Part shown: positions 33,401 through 39,118 of the stretch, piece by piece
Layout of the letters: every line of letters starts with the position of its first letter
Numbering within the stretch: the stretch's first letter is position 1
From: Melitaea cinxia
Lineage: Eukaryota; Arthropoda; Insecta; Lepidoptera; Nymphalidae
Reading direction: 5' to 3'
Length of the DNA: 64,000 nucleotides
Assembly: GCF_905220565.1 (NCBI RefSeq)
Contig: NC_059418.1
Location: forward strand, 392,001 to 456,000
The notes under the pieces: model-generated
The model's database searches: none
Seen by the model: only the letters and a program-made list of their open reading frames with translations
What the model was told of the DNA's origin: nothing
Made by a program: the position numbers and the translations under genes

Positions 33401-36400
33401 ATTAATGTACATTTAAAGTTCAAATATTATAATTATTTGTGATTTTCTGTGTTTTTAATCCATGTATTCCAAAGCTTTATGTACACTTGTAAGTGACATG
33501 CATATTAGATACATTATTATTATATATTGTTTAATTTAATATTGTGTGGGTTTTTCACCCCCCCCCCCCCCCCGATAACTATTTTCGTGTAAACCCCGTT
33601 GTTACAGAGGTATCGTGGTTGAAGTTTTGTGGTTCAATTTTTAAATCGAAAAAAATTAACCTAAGAATAACGCTTGGCTCCGGCGCTGCGGGAAGGACAG
33701 CCCTTCCGCCCTTGCGTGCGAAAGCACGCTCACTCATGCTCCGTTCCGCAGCGGAGGCGGGCGAGGGTTGCCCTCCCTCCACGCCTCCGGCTTAAAAAAA
33801 CACTCTAGGGGTAGGGCAGACCAAGACCACGTGGTCAGTGGGGTGCTCCGATTCGGTTTTGGGTATTTTTCGAATTTCTATACCTATATTCTAGCACGCA
33901 ATGTTACTAATTTTATAAGAATATTATGTCTGACGCGTTATTTTGTTTAAAAGTGTCTATTTGTCAGTCGTTAAAGGTCAGTTCGTATCGTATTTTGATC
34001 TTGCAGTAAAGATCGTTTTTACGTAAATTTGTTCGAAAATAACGCGTGATAGTCGCAGTACGGAGCGTGAGTACACTTACCGCAGCACCGGAATTAAGGT
34101 AGAGTCAGAAATAACAAAAATTTAACCTCCCATAAATTAACCTACCTGTGATGTACATTATAGCCCAAGTCTGCGCTTACAGTTTTCTTAGAATGGTTCT
34201 TCGGTGGTCAATAACTGATATTATAACCTAGTTCTTATTTAATAGGGTAAATTTTGATTGTTTTTGTGTTTAAGTGGTTATTGCTATATTCTAGAAGAAT
34301 TGAACAAAAATATTGTTAGAATAGCACTTAAAATAAAAGACTCACTTATCACTTTCGTTTATTAGCGAACCTAAATTCTGGTTCAAAATCAAAGGTTCTG
34401 AATCGCAAATAATTTACTAATAAAATATCTCTTCAGGACACTGTTACACACACCATTGCCGGTAACGTTCTGATTGACATTTGACATTTCACCCTTATAT
34501 ATCATTTTCAAAAATCAAAAATATCAATGTTGCCATCAACTGTATTTCTATTAATCAAATTAGTAAATAATTATTCCTAAACGAATTATTATTGCCCGAT
34601 TAACTCATATTACATTAAAAATTGATATTTAAATTAAAAAAAGTCTACAAATTATGATGAGTATTCTAACAATATCGTGCTTTCAAATTGGTACAACACA
34701 CACAGTAGAACTAAAATATATGGCTATAAAATCACTCACCTACATCATACATTTCAAGATGAGTAACCCCTTCCAAACCCTCGAGGTGAACAGGCTCCAG
34801 AGTCCCCGTAACTCTCTGCAGCTTCACCTGGTCTGTTCCATTCACACCCATCACACCCAGGAGACACGATAGACTTTCGTTGGAGATATTGCATGTGTCA
34901 ATTGAAATGCTGTTAAAAGTCTCTTTCGTACTGCCTGTGTCTTTATATTTTTTAGAGAAGCGCTTCACTTCTTCCAGTTCATTGCAAACTAGCGTACTGT
35001 TCTGTAAGATAATTTTGGAAGTCAGTCATATCTATTCTCCACAAATCCACCGATGAAAACATTTCAAAAAATAATCAAAATAAAAAATATTTTGTTCAAA
35101 ATAGGCTGATAAAGGACTTCAATTTTACACCAACGAATAACATAATGAGAAAGCATCTAAGCATTACTGGAGTTAACTCAGAAACTAATAGATTGATATC
35201 CCTCATATTTAAATGGGACAACACGACAAGCACCAATGTAATAATCAACAAGATCGGTTCATCCAGTAAAAAGTTATGAGGTAACACAAAAAAAACTGAA
35301 ATGTCGAATTGAGAACCCCCTCTTATTGAAGTCAACCTTCTTTACGCGCGCTTGACTTGAGGAGTAAGCTCGTAAATGCATGACGAAAGCGTTTTGAAAA
35401 GTGTGTTTGGATGAGGCGATCGGAGCAAGAGAGTAAGGTGCGAGCACATATTTTCTTTCTCTCTTTCTCTCATAGCCAGTTACGTTTCGTAGATACTGTT
35501 CGAAGACACAGTGCCAGCCTATTGTGCAGAAGCTTTACTTCAGTCGTGTGGTCTAAAGCGCACTCGCTTTTTATTTATATTTATGCTCATATAATGTTGA
35601 AGTAAACCTGAAGCTCGGCGCTCAACATCCGTGCCGATAACTATACAATTTGTCTAGGTATAGTAAAATTTATCTTTACTGACCTCCGAACAAGAGATCA
35701 TCAAGGCCCTGACGATTTCGTTTACTTGTAGGATCAATTTTTTGCTGGGCAGCGTGCAGTTCAGTATGGTAAAAAAGCCGTCTGGCTCATCCCAGCATAC
35801 TTTATCAGGATCTCGCCATTTTTTCGCCATGTCTAGCGAGTCCCTGGGGAAATATTCAGAATAAAAACTTGTCGCGTAGCCTAAATTAACCTAATTTTTA
35901 ATATTTCGTATATCATACAGTAATTTACTTTTCGGAAAAGCTCTGTTGTAAGTACTGCTGCTTATCCTCAAGGGCTATATACACATATATTAAAGAAAAC
36001 GCTATATATCATCAGACATCATGTCACTGACATATACGCATGTTCACATACACACGGGATTACTATGCAATAGCATAACATATAGGATGGTATCAAAACA
36101 TCTGTAACGATTTTGAATATATGTGTTTGCAGGCAAACGAAGAAAAACCGACTTTAATTATATCGACAAGTAATGTATTACTGTACACTATGTAGGTAGA
36201 CGAAAAAATAGTCAAGTAAATACGCATTATCAAAGATTAACTATCTTTAACTGTTAATTACTGTGTTTACTTTATGTTTAGTTTTTTTTTTTTGTTTTTA
36301 TCATGGATTGTCAAGTGTTTGTTATAATTTTATTGTGGAAACTTGATTGATTTGTGTTATTTTTATATTGTTTTTATTGAATAGTGTTGTAATAATTGTT

Positions 36401-37242
36401 TGTTTCCCAAATAAAATAAAATAAAATAAAAAATAAAATAAATAAAATTACTCCAAAAGTTCCAATCAGATTTCAATTAAATTAAAATGTGATCACATGA
36501 TAAACATCGGCTTTCGATTAAATTAAAAATTATCAAAATGGGTACATGGGGATTTCTCTGGGATCCCATCATCGGATCCTGGTTTCTTTATCATGGTACC
36601 AAACTAGGGATGTTTCCTTTCCAAAAAAAAAAAGAATTATCAAAATCGGTTCATAAACGACGGAGTTATCCCCAAACATAGATTTAAAAAAATATATATA
36701 CGGTCGTATTGAGTAACCTCCACCTTTTTTTGAAGTCGATTAAAAAGTGCTTGAAGGGTTGGGATGGAACAAGATATAACAGTTTTTATTAGAGTTTTTC
36801 ATTTTCAATGATAAAACTGTGAAACTTCGAATAAGCACTTAGTCCTACTATCATCATAAAGATCATCACGTTCGGATCGGAAACTGCGCGGGTGAGACTT
36901 GGAAGCACAGTTTGTACGATGTATGTAATTATAATATTGTATGTCTCCCCATCGTGTGTCGGAGAGCACGCTAAGCCGTTGGTCCCGCTGGTTATCATAA
37001 ATACCTGTTAGCGATCGTTATTCATTGTATCGGACATATTCGGCGACTGACAGTGGAGCAGCGTGGTGGATTAAGCTCCAATTATCCTCATATATGGAGA
37101 AGAAGGGCCTAATCCCAGTGGTGGGATTTTACAGGCTGAATGCGTAAAAACAATAATTTCCACACTCACTCCTGGGCGTCTGTCGCCGCCAACGCGACGG
37201 CGAGAACTACCAGCCATGGCAGCATCCTGTGTAACCTTATAT
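12151..37242 (-). CDS. Toll-type receptor gene 1 (exons 1-8; 3' TIR exon off the left edge)
   Basis: This is a spliced gene of at least eight coding exons: 37170-37242, 35684-35843, 34740-35001, 32011-32262, 30040-30203, 24872-25269, 14075-14177 and 12151-12360. I joined them by AG acceptors, GT donors and reading phase. They give 535 codons with no internal stop: a signal peptide, an N-terminal region and then repeated LxxLxLxxN leucine-rich motifs. This is the extracellular part of a Toll receptor, which in insects senses the Spaetzle-type cytokine or microbial cues and signals through a cytoplasmic TIR domain. The membrane and TIR part is not in the window; the last visible exon ends in phase 0, exactly where paralogous gene 2 begins its TIR exon. 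Several introns are swollen by transposons, the largest inside the window being 14178-24871. Family assignment is firm; which Toll subtype it is remains unresolved. Confidence 0.85.
12361..13782. other. Toll gene 1 intron 7, mostly unrecognised
   Basis: AT-rich, with no exon or mobile-element signature until about 13650. A short (acag)n tract lies at 13510-13532. From 13660 ('agcctttttgtgcctattta') the sequence again matches the gene 2 intron at 61085. Confidence 0.5.
13783..14059 (-). repeat. AACCGACTTC modular repeat, copy shared by both Toll genes
   Basis: A degenerate minus-strand copy running from the 'ctcgcaaacgaaaaaa' end to 'tcctccttttttagaagttg'. The equivalent copy in gene 2 lies at 61188-61647. 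It ends about 15 bases from the exon 7 donor in both genes, so it was fixed before the duplication. Confidence 0.7.
14075..14177 (-). CDS. Toll gene 1, exon 7: 103-bp LRR exon
   Basis: The acceptor is TTTTCAG and the donor GTAAGT (14074). It enters in phase 2 and leaves in phase 0. It encodes one LRR, core LKELSLAGNRIEHIDKDTF. The paralogous exon of gene 2 (61665-61767) has the same length and phase and matches 21 of 34 residues by eye. A modular repeat copy ends about 15 bases beyond the donor in both paralogs. Confidence 0.85.
14178..15860. other. Toll gene 1 intron 6, right of exon 7: shared segment and repeat debris
   Basis: 14180-14450 matches 61775-62031 of gene 2. From about 14570 comes a dispersed repeat ('ccgtggttacggagatatcg', 'ctccggtgctgcgagaagtg') that recurs reversed at 24420-24700 and again at 33580-34130. 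15165-15300 is an S2 SINE tail. The rest is AT-rich, with nothing recognised. Confidence 0.55.
15165..15300 (+). repeat. S2 SINE, 3' fragment
   Basis: It runs from 'ggcggtcaccaacccggctg' to 'aggctgagatgatgatgatg', the characteristic S2 tail with its short ATG-type simple repeat. Confidence 0.7.
15861..16458 (+). repeat. AACCGACTTC modular repeat, full-length type
   Basis: It carries both 150-bp modules and the middle segment ('ggatctgatgataggatccc'). It closes with 'cgtttgcgagcaaacacaat' followed by TATCTAG|T, which resembles a Helitron-type 3' end (hairpin, short spacer, CTAG). Confidence 0.75.
17325..17817 (+). pseudogene. Copia-1 protease / pre-integrase fragment
   Basis: An open stretch with the aspartic protease active site (WYIDSGASVHL) and the zinc-binding pre-integrase HRRLGHV motif. 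It is cut at 17817 by a solo LTR that adds a few unrelated codons before a stop. Confidence 0.8.
17818..18261 (-). mobile_element. Solo LTR of a Gypsy-type element
   Basis: It begins TGTTACG and ends CGTAACA, with 4-bp target duplication ATAT (17814-17817 and 18262-18265). It is the reverse orientation of the LTR at 62036-62474, sharing 'gaaagttcgcgcatgtaccc', 'ttgatcactacttttcactt' (complement) and the termini. No internal region remains, so it formed by LTR-LTR recombination inside Copia-1. Confidence 0.88.
18438..18865 (+). pseudogene. Copia-1 integrase fragment
   Basis: It encodes LKTEDEALNCFQQYKTDV, LRSDSGREFC and HHRTNPYTPEQND, typical of the copia integrase catalytic core, followed by a stop (after HTAV) and then the LRVFGS segment. 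It is interrupted at 18865 by Copia-2. Confidence 0.8.
18866..19015 (+). repeat. Copia-2 5' LTR
   Basis: 150 bp, starts TGAAGG, ends CCAACA, AT-rich. Its right edge is followed at once by the primer-binding site. Confidence 0.9.
19018..19029 (+). promoter_or_regulatory. Copia-2 primer-binding site
   Basis: TGGTAGCAGAGC matches the complement of the 3' end of initiator methionine tRNA, the usual primer for many insect copia elements. Confidence 0.65.
19085..19747 (+). CDS. Copia-2 gag
   Basis: The ATG at 19085 starts a copia-type gag (NYRIAPLKKDNYDTW; EVWDKLKSIHQSSGP). The frame runs 220 codons into the zinc knuckle (CFKCKK), then shifts. The rest of the knuckle (GHKASEC) lies in the -1 frame after a seven-A run at about 19713. 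One missing base, or ribosomal slippage, would explain it. Gag packages the RNA into intracellular particles. Confidence 0.85.
   Translation: MMTSTNYRIAPLKKDNYDTWCVQARAILIKNELWKYVTGEVADKKQDMMAKAEILLLMSPNELKQVSGCTTSKEVWDKLKSIHQSSGPARKAGLLKQLVVKKMTAHEDVRDHLNNFMDIVDKLQNVEVSIHPELLSIMMLYSLPTSYENFRIAIESWDVLPNPEDLKIKIIEESDARQSCTSREVEGAFYNKNKKYFKTNPTELICFKCKKRGIRHLSAG
19708..20949 (+). pseudogene. Copia-2 protease-integrase, one internal stop
   Basis: It carries the zinc-knuckle remainder (GHKASECW), the protease WCLDSGCSSHMTG, the pre-integrase WHRKLGHI and a zinc-finger CxxC, then a TAA at 20422-20424. The same frame continues with integrase IIHTDVCGPM, TFTDDFTRYG, LQSDNGTEYC and YTPQQNGLSERKN (D,D,E residues present). 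It ends at a frameshift near 20940 caused by an inserted inverted segment. Confidence 0.85.
20938..20974. repeat. 13-bp perfect inverted repeat disrupting Copia-2 integrase
   Basis: ACATGTAGGTGAT (20938-20950) is the exact complement of ATCACCTACATGT (20962-20974), spaced by 11 bases. The right arm encodes the expected NHLHVFG of the integrase, so the left arm is a copied-back insertion. Confidence 0.85.
20946..21239 (+). pseudogene. Copia-2 integrase C-terminal part
   Basis: It contains NHLHVFGANAFVLNKKRKGK and FMGYASNAKAFRIYLP, the conserved segment after the copia integrase core. A frame break occurs in the A-run near 21230, after which the polyprotein continues from about 21240 in another frame. 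Confidence 0.8.
21308..23092 (+). pseudogene. Copia-2 reverse transcriptase / RNase H, one frameshift
   Basis: 21308-22510 holds the RT: WKIKAKDK.., ARLVARGFSRRPGMDYNETWAPVAK, MDVTTAYLNGDL and the catalytic LYVDDLMIA. A single-base shift near 22450 (the DW/MIGTLMF junction) leads to 22449-23093 with YLSQF, FADADWASC, STAEAEYMAL and IYSDSQAAIQ, which are RNase H residues. The final stop precedes the 3' LTR by a few bases. All active-site residues survive. Confidence 0.88.
23100..23257 (+). repeat. Copia-2 3' LTR
   Basis: 158 bp, nearly identical to the 5' LTR. The extra 8 bp (ttcttatc) lies just before the CCAACA end. Confidence 0.9.
23459..23785 (+). repeat. S2 SINE, full copy in Copia-1
   Basis: It runs from 'gctgtgtggctacggcacta' to 'taggctgtaatgatg'. 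It is flanked by a 13-bp target duplication ACAGAAAGATTGT (23446-23458 and 23786-23798), which shows retroposition into Copia-1 and fixes the element's limits. Confidence 0.9.
24053..24412 (+). pseudogene. Copia-1 reverse transcriptase start, truncated
   Basis: EALEGPEKAKWLAAVQDELQ, WELVDVPIDG and CKWVLRKKYG match the start of the copia RT. HLDVKTAFLNGDLEETIY follows after a frameshift. It ends at 24412, where another dispersed repeat begins. Confidence 0.8.
24415..24745 (-). repeat. Dispersed repeat B (reverse copy)
   Basis: It reads as the complement of 14575-14870, sharing 'ctgcgggaagtgcactcatg' (with small changes) and 'gagctctgaggtattgtaat'. Its outer end carries 'gtctcaagcgtttcatttat', which also occurs at 15812. 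Confidence 0.6.
24872..25269 (-). CDS. Toll gene 1, exon 6: leucine-rich repeats
   Basis: The acceptor is TTTTTTTTTCAG (ending 25270) and the donor GTGAGT (24871). It enters in phase 0 and leaves in phase 2. It encodes about 132 residues with five to six LRR units, for example LHMLRLDNSFIEIIP, LKKISLQGNNIKYIP, LIYLYLSHNKISYLN, MTELTLSYNDLKSLP and LKKLDLGHNSIGFL. This is the longest LRR exon of gene 1. The sequence immediately upstream of its pyrimidine tract (from 25281) belongs to an interspersed repeat, so the branch point probably lies in repeat DNA. Confidence 0.85.
25281..25460 (+). repeat. Dispersed repeat E abutting the exon 6 acceptor
   Basis: It contains 'accacacgactgaagt' and 'cttactccccaagtcaagca', which recur in reverse at 35340-35570. 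Its edge is about 11 bases upstream of the Toll exon 6 acceptor AG. Confidence 0.55.
25944..26741 (+). repeat. 282-bp tandem repeat, nearly three units
   Basis: Units begin 'actcatcacgaaatctccg' at 25944, 26226 and 26508, exactly 282 bp apart. Each contains 'cccctaagggggtaaaa' and 'aagtttgtatgaaagt'. The third unit ends where a Helitron-type TC terminus begins. Confidence 0.85.
26742..27390 (+). mobile_element. Composite non-autonomous Helitron, plus strand
   Basis: It starts A|TCTATATATATATAAAAGA at 26742 and ends CAGCTAG|T at 27390. An internal end-like sequence ('gcggacgtagtcgcgggtaa' then CAGTTAG|T, about 27155) followed by another start-like stretch suggests two elements fused end to end. 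No coding capacity. Confidence 0.55.
27427..27466. repeat. (TA)n microsatellite
   Basis: About 20 uninterrupted TA dinucleotides immediately left of a Helitron 3' terminus. Confidence 0.9.
27471..28258 (-). mobile_element. Non-autonomous Helitron with a nested LINE fragment
   Basis: The minus-strand 5' end A|TCTAATATATAAAATTCTC is at 28258. The 3' end CTAG|T is at 27474-27471, with a short hairpin (CAAA..TTTG) upstream. The middle (about 27500-28085) is a LINE tail in the same orientation; the Helitron proper is about 200 bp. Confidence 0.7.
27500..28085 (-). pseudogene. LINE 3' fragment (RT-protein C-terminus), CR1-like
   Basis: The frame contains EERMKKFQMISLACRRKYLDL, then LYKIIYYFIDSPYLL, like the C-terminal tail of the LINE at 54.9 kb (LVFLHKLVNGVIDSSYLL). 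It ends in a 3' tail of the (AAATAAAC..)n kind at about 27500. It is 5'-truncated, retaining under 200 codons. Confidence 0.65.
28530..29125 (-). repeat. AACCGACTTC modular repeat, full-length copy
   Basis: Minus orientation, from the hairpin end (gtttgctcgcaaac) to 'ttggaagtcggttaaaa'. Both 150-bp modules and the middle segment are present. Confidence 0.8.
29225..29330 (+). repeat. tRNA-derived SINE head with pol III promoter boxes
   Basis: A-box-like TTGGCGCAGTTTGTAGTG (29235-) and a perfect B box GGTTCGATTCC (29277-29287) lie 40 bases apart, after 'tagcccg'. The downstream part is not a tRNA acceptor arm, so this is a SINE and not a working tRNA gene. Confidence 0.75.
29671..29725 (-). 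repeat. AACCGACTTC repeat, terminal fragment
   Basis: Only the terminal ~50 bp ('cctcctccttttttgaagtc' then ggtt) remains. Confidence 0.7.
30040..30203 (-). CDS. Toll gene 1, exon 5: leucine-rich repeats
   Basis: The acceptor is ATTTCAG (30210-30204) and the donor GTATTT (30039). It enters in phase 1 and leaves in phase 0. It encodes about two LRR units with the cores LTELVWLDLNENLLTHLP and IIEIDLKMNKLLNLSDDLF. Codon phases join exons 4 and 6 without a stop. Confidence 0.82.
30273..30730 (+). repeat. AACCGACTTC modular repeat, middle-deleted form
   Basis: The two 150-bp modules are adjacent. The ~140-bp middle ('ggatatccctag..ggatctgatgatg') is missing, with the junction inside the duplicated 'tgtaccgattttgat' motif. 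Confidence 0.75.
30731..31130. other. Intron 4 DNA with a short modular-repeat scrap
   Basis: Nothing recognised apart from a scrap of the modular repeat's hairpin end (about 31070-31130, 'gtttgctcgcaaacgaaaaa') immediately before the next copy. Confidence 0.4.
31131..31632 (-). repeat. AACCGACTTC modular repeat, module-2-deleted copy
   Basis: After the hairpin end and 'acgtagatcgacgaaaaaat' it jumps to the middle segment and module 1, then ends 'ggaagtcggtta'. It sits in intron 4 of Toll gene 1. Confidence 0.7.
31707..31998 (+). repeat. Retroposon D with A-rich tail, next to the exon 4 donor
   Basis: It runs from 'ctgaggtagggcacagcagg' to 'gtttgccgacctagtgacat', then an A-rich tail ending about 12 bp from the Toll exon 4 splice donor. 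A reverse copy lies at 61265-61522 in gene 2; fragments at 43.07 and 51.9 kb. Confidence 0.75.
32011..32262 (-). CDS. Toll gene 1, exon 4: leucine-rich repeats
   Basis: The acceptor is TTTCACAG (32270-32263) and the donor GTAATT (32010). Phase is 1 at both ends. The 84 residues contain LRR cores such as LSLLSNLEIFSM, LTIVTLDECRIKSVP and ITHLSLRRNTMESIEVDAF. Just beyond the donor, within about 12 bases, lies the A-rich tail of a retroposon (31707-31998), which leaves only a minimal native donor context. Confidence 0.8.
32322..32645 (+). repeat. S2 SINE, nearly full copy
   Basis: It runs from 'gctgtgtggttacggcagta' to 'gactgcgataggctgaagtg'. Confidence 0.8.
32761..33373 (+). repeat. AACCGACTTC modular repeat, reference full copy
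   Basis: Ends AACCGACTTC (32761-32770) and GAAGTCGGTT (33337-33346) are inverted repeats, followed by an oligo-T and the hairpin GTTTGC-GA-GCAAAC plus ACAATTAT. Two internal direct modules of exactly 150 bp (32855-33004 and 33172-33321) share the accgattt..gtatta borders. A 30-bp motif (actttctactggatgtaccg...) is repeated around the middle segment. No coding frame. Confidence 0.85.
33557..33573 (+). repeat. Poly-C tract
   Basis: About 17 C residues at the edge of dispersed repeat B; the length is prone to polymorphism and sequencing error. Confidence 0.8.
33580..34130. repeat. Dispersed repeat B, both ends in inverted arrangement
   Basis: The left part reads 'aaccccgttgttacagaggt' and 'ctccggcgctgcgggaagga'. 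The right part reads as the complement ('cgtgagtacacttaccgcag' ... 'aaaaatttaacctcc'). Two halves of the family therefore face each other around about 200 bp of GC-rich and unique DNA. Confidence 0.55.
34740..35001 (-). CDS. Toll gene 1, exon 3: ectodomain, first LRR-like segment
   Basis: The acceptor is TTACAG (35007-35002) and the donor GTGAGT (34739). The exon enters in phase 0 and leaves in phase 1. It encodes about 87 residues starting NSTLVCNELEEV, with further Cys residues (DTCNIS, LSCLL) and a closing VTHLEMYDVG segment that begins the LRR solenoid. N-x-S/T sites (NST, NIS, NES, NGT) fit an extracellular glycoprotein. Confidence 0.75.
35002..35683. other. Toll gene 1 intron 2 with repeat scraps
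   Basis: A degenerate modular-repeat end lies at about 35200-35331 ('tgtcgaattgagaaccccct'). A reverse copy of repeat E lies at 35340-35570. No other feature. Confidence 0.5.
35684..35843 (-). CDS. Toll gene 1, exon 2: N-terminal ectodomain
   Basis: The frame is open from the CCCCAG acceptor (35849-35844) to the GTCAGT donor (35683). It encodes about 53 residues with Cys residues in the contexts KVCWDEP, LNCTL and ISCSE, consistent with the Cys-containing N-terminal cap before the leucine-rich repeats. It enters in phase 2 and leaves in phase 0, matching both neighbours. No leucine-rich repeat is evident here. Confidence 0.75.
36121..36745 (-). repeat. AACCGACTTC modular repeat, module-1-deleted form, with a retroposon tail inserted
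   Basis: The hairpin end is at 36121. The copy is interrupted at about 36241-36450 by an unrelated segment ending in (ATAAA)n, a retroposon 3' tail. It resumes with module 2 and the middle segment, then 'cggttcataaacgacggagt' and the terminal end. The same subfamily occurs at 51394-51834. Confidence 0.65.
36900..37141 (+). repeat. S1 SINE ending next to the signal-peptide exon
   Basis: The body 'gagcacgctaagccgttggt', 'cagtggagcagcgtggtgga' and tail 'cccagtggtgggattttaca' end about 28 bp from the exon 1 donor of Toll gene 1. Confidence 0.7.
37170..37242 (-). CDS. Toll gene 1, exon 1: start codon and signal peptide
   Basis: The ATG at 37225-37223 opens a short reading frame M-L-P-W-L-V-V-L-A-V-A-L-A-A-T-D-A-Q. 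This is a textbook signal peptide: hydrophobic core, Ala-rich cleavage region and probable cleavage after A-T-D-A. The exon begins after an acceptor (TTACAG at 37248-37243), so at least one 5' non-coding exon should lie to the right. It ends in phase 2 at a GTGAGT donor (37169). The last two bases (GA) join the first G of exon 2 to form a Glu codon. The exon is too short for simple ORF listing and was found by reading the minus strand. Confidence 0.8.
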
Positions 37243-37488
37243 CTGTAACAAATTATCACTTATTAGTACCGCTCATAAATTTAAAACGGTCTCTATTTAG
37301 ATTTCAACTGCAATGTGACTTTCATTTTTCCTATCCCAGACACAGTGTGGCGAAATTCGGCTTAAGAACTAGGGACAGAGGCGGCTCTTTCTAACGAGCG
37401 CTGGTGCAGCGCACTCCCATTACGTAGGTAATTTTAAATCTATATTTCTGTACTACTATGCCTATACATTAGTCCTATATATATTATA

Positions 37489-37870
37489 CTAGCGACCCGC
37501 CGCGGCTTCACACGGGTGCAATGCTGATACTAAATATACTACAGAAAATCTTTATATACAACGTTCACAGGCCCCGGCCGGTTCCGACGCAACCGTTATG
37601 TCCCAGTATTTGAAACCTGTAATATCTTCGAAAATATTTATTTAAGTTACATGCTGTAAAGGACCATATTGAACTATATTAAAAACACTGTGTTTTTAAG
37701 GTACTTAATTGGATCAGGTTTAATGCTGTATTGTTTAAAATCGTTTCGCAAATTAGCCATTATTTCTCGTAAAAAATAAAGGATAAAAAGTGGTTATTGT
37801 GGGTTATCCCTAAGAGATAGGCATAATTATACCATCGTGGACTTTTTTTGTAGGTCTTTTTAAAGTGTTC
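37489..37870 (-). mobile_element. Helitron 3' remnant
   Basis: The minus-strand terminus GCCGCGGCGGGTCGCTAG|T is at 37492-37489. The body shares 'gtggttattg..gagataggca' and 'ggactttttttgtag' with the large Helitron's 5' region. Its right side is replaced by an S2 SINE. Confidence 0.55.
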
Positions 37871-38114
37871 CACTTTGGAACTGTTAAAGCCGACCGATGG
37901 CGGGATAGCCATCCAACTGCTGGCTTCAAAATTACACAGGCCGAAGACGGCCAGCAACGTCTTCGGTGCGACAAAGATAGCCCTGTGGTCACCAACTTGC
38001 CTAACGTCGCCCAGCGTGGTGACTATGGGCAAAACAAATGAGTTCACGCCTGTTTTGGCGCGAACTTGTTGACGGCCTATGTCCAGCAGTGGACTGTGCT
38101 AGGCTGAAGTGATT
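37871..38114 (+). repeat. S2 SINE, 5'-truncated
   Basis: It runs from 'gccgaccgatggcgggatag' through 'cagcagtggactgtgctagg'. Confidence 0.75.
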
Positions 38115-38146
38115 CCTTTCACGAAGCCTATAAGATTCAGTATTAA

Positions 38147-39114
38147 CCCTAGGATGGTAACAGAGGTGCCCCGACACCCCAGGTGAGCAATCACGCGCCG
38201 ATTCGTTGAAAATTATTTGCTGTCTCACTTTAGCATTTTGTGTATTCTTTTGTCTTACCATGAGTTATCAGTAGCCGTTGCGCGGTGGGAACGAAACGCG
38301 TCAATTTCGTTCTGCAGGTATGTGTGGGGTGTTGCGTCACCCCTGTTACTATTTACGTAACTATTTACATAGGTATTCTCTTTTGTTACTGTATTTTTTA
38401 TATGTTATTTTCAGTTCATTATGACGTTTCGTAATAATGAGGAGCTTGAGCGCTACTTAAATAATATTGCTGAGGATGATGAGAGTGAAACAGAACCAAT
38501 AGAGGCGGAGAAGGCTTCTGAAAATGAAGATAACGTCTCCGTGCATTCCGAACAAGACGACATCATTTCCGGCTAAGACTAAGATGATGTTCCTTTGTCA
38601 CAGCTTCAAGGGAGTGTTTTGAGAGGTAAAAATGATCATGTTTGGTCAAACCAAGAAATTGACAGACGTGCTCCCAAATACAAAAACCAACGTTTTACTC
38701 ATAAAACAGACGGGAACGTCGGGAAATATAAGGACCATTCTAAATGTCCCCAAAGAATTTCCAGCAAGTGAACCCCCCGCCAAATTACAAAAGCAAGCTC
38801 GATGTGCATTGTGTCCTCGAAAGAAAGACAAAAAGTAAAGATTTTTTGTTCAAAATGTAAAAGACCTGTGTACCCTGAACATCGTGTGGAAATTTGTATC
38901 AATTGTGTTTAAGTGCACATAAAACATTTTTGTTTAAATCTAATCCCATTTAGTTACTTATTGATCCCAAAAAGAGTGTTCTTTTAGTTTATTTAAAGAA
39001 TAAAAAGTTTTATTTTTCATTAAACAAAAGTTTTTTATTCATTTTATTATCATGGGGTGATGTGGCATCCCTGTTACTATACGTGATCATTTAAATTATG
39101 TTACCATCGTAGGG
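38147..39114 (+). mobile_element. Internally deleted piggyBac element with intact ends
   Basis: TTAA (38143-38146 and 39115-39118) flanks inverted ends CCCTAGGATGGTAACA and TGTTACCATCGTAGGG (15 of 16 match). Inside are the N-terminal acidic start of a transposase (MTFRNNEELERYLNNIAEDD, ATG 38421, stop at about 38574) and, after a large deletion, the C-terminal Cys-rich domain (CIVSSKERQK; CSKCKRPVYPEHRVEICINC) ending about 38911. The catalytic core is missing, so it can only move using another copy's enzyme. Confidence 0.88.
38421..38911 (+). pseudogene. piggyBac transposase remnant: N-terminus joined to Cys-rich C-terminus
   Basis: The frame encodes an acidic N-terminus, one or two stops near 38574-38580, a basic stretch with WSNQEIDRRAPKY, and a final CxxC..CxxC zinc domain. 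All three catalytic Asp residues are lost. The remnant ends with a stop, followed by an AT-rich 3' region to the right terminal repeat. Confidence 0.7.
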
Positions 39115-39118
39115 TTAA

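Noticed and set aside
33544..33795. Short frames in the GC-rich part of repeat B
   Set aside because: They begin in a poly-C tract, have no domain, and lie in dispersed repeat DNA.
35411..35605. Plus-strand 64-codon frame in intron 2
   Set aside because: Lies in a reverse copy of dispersed repeat E, with no domain or conservation evidence.
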